Of a stretch of 31,699 bases of DNA, positions 31,671-31,699 are shown piece by piece. Made by a program: the position numbers and the translations under genes. Source of the stretch: Cyanobacteria bacterium UBA6984 (GTDB taxonomy: Bacteria > Cyanobacteriota > Vampirovibrionia > Gastranaerophilales > Gastranaerophilaceae); assembly GCA_002450015.1 (NCBI GenBank), contig DJYG01000036.1, forward strand, positions 1 to 31,699, given 5' to 3'. Numbering within the stretch: the stretch's first letter is position 1; the number at the start of each line of letters is the position of its first letter. Below the pieces are notes generated by a model. The model did no database searches. It had not been told where the DNA came from and was given only the letters and a program-made list of their open reading frames with translations.

Positions 31671-31699
31671 GTTTGCCAATAGAACTTGGCAAACTTTTT
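31671..31699 (+). terminator. Second strong terminator at the window edge
   Basis: GTTTGCCAA (31671-31679), a 6-base loop, its exact complement TTGGCAAAC (31686-31694), then at least five T. It points rightward, but no gene lies between it and the rpsI terminator, so it ends either read-through or a short RNA. Confidence 0.8.

Larger units (their letters stand above)
31382..31699. other. Intergenic region after rpsI with two terminators and no gene seen
   Basis: These 318 bases hold the rpsI terminator (31413-31445), a direct repeat of GCCAAAAC at 31471 and 31491, a 7-bp inverted repeat AATTTCA/TGAAATT around 31597-31616, and a second terminator at the window edge. No reading frame with a ribosome binding site is visible. 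Confidence 0.65.

Noticed and set aside
1..31699. CRISPR arrays, tRNA/rRNA genes, insertion sequences, prophage or toxin-antitoxin modules
   Set aside because: I looked through all gaps and saw no regularly spaced direct repeats, cloverleaf-like sequence, transposase or integrase motifs. A tRNA-scan and repeat search would be needed to be certain.

Overview
This is a gene-dense, AT-rich chromosomal segment of about 31.7 kb. It comes from a Gram-negative-type (diderm) anaerobe or microaerophile. The evidence for an outer membrane is a set of lipid A and LPS-core genes (lpxD, lpxC, a heptose-1-P adenylyltransferase). Other clues are a complete minCDE, a reverse rubrerythrin, a stand-alone RNase HIII, an RNase G/E-type nuclease and a pilin-like protein with an FTLAE/GIIGVVAALTLP-type N-terminus. 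Together these fit the non-photosynthetic cyanobacterial sister lineage (Vampirovibrionia/Melainabacteria, Gastranaerophilales-like). That placement is an inference from gene content; no 16S rRNA gene is in the window. I see no tRNA or rRNA gene, CRISPR array, transposase or phage gene.

Layout. (1) 104-1584, minus strand: a DPM1-like GT2 glycosyltransferase, a short-type ribosome hibernation factor and a 76-residue Cys-rich small protein. (2) 1585-2038: a divergent intergenic region full of degenerate inverted repeats, ending in the minC promoter. (3) 2039-4413: minC-minD-minE, where minE carries a very long charged tail, closed by a perfect hairpin terminator. (4) 4461-5627: a 410-bp repeat-rich leader and a pilin-like secreted protein. 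The leader holds a promoter flanked by 26-bp inverted repeats, the layout of an invertible promoter, and it is the most interesting feature here. (5) 5645-6283, minus strand: RNase HIII core. (6) 6353-12976: one long co-directional run, dapB-asd-hldE(C)-lpxD-lpxC-fabZ-unknown-gltX, joining diaminopimelate, LPS and fatty-acid precursor supply with glutamyl-tRNA synthesis. (7) 13068-15836: a Cys-rich acidic small protein behind a start-site hairpin, then a membrane c-di-GMP phosphodiesterase with a dead GGDEF. (8) 15915-18021, minus strand: reverse rubrerythrin and a GT39/ArnT-like transferase. (9) 18170-26093: a tightly packed run of an unknown 113-aa protein, a B12-binding-type radical SAM/DUF2344 fusion, RNase G/E, two membrane proteins and a patatin-like lipase. 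(10) 26319-31381: infA-rpmJ-rpsM-rpsK-rpsD-rpoA-rplQ-truA-rplM-rpsI, followed by terminators.

The genes are mostly housekeeping: division-site placement, envelope synthesis and translation. Many neighbours overlap by 1 to about 20 nt or sit within 20 nt of each other, so large operons are likely. The regulatory interest lies in the gaps: a probable phase-variable switch at the pilin gene, dispersed palindromic repeats, a hairpin covering a ribosome binding site, and an orphan terminator at the right edge.
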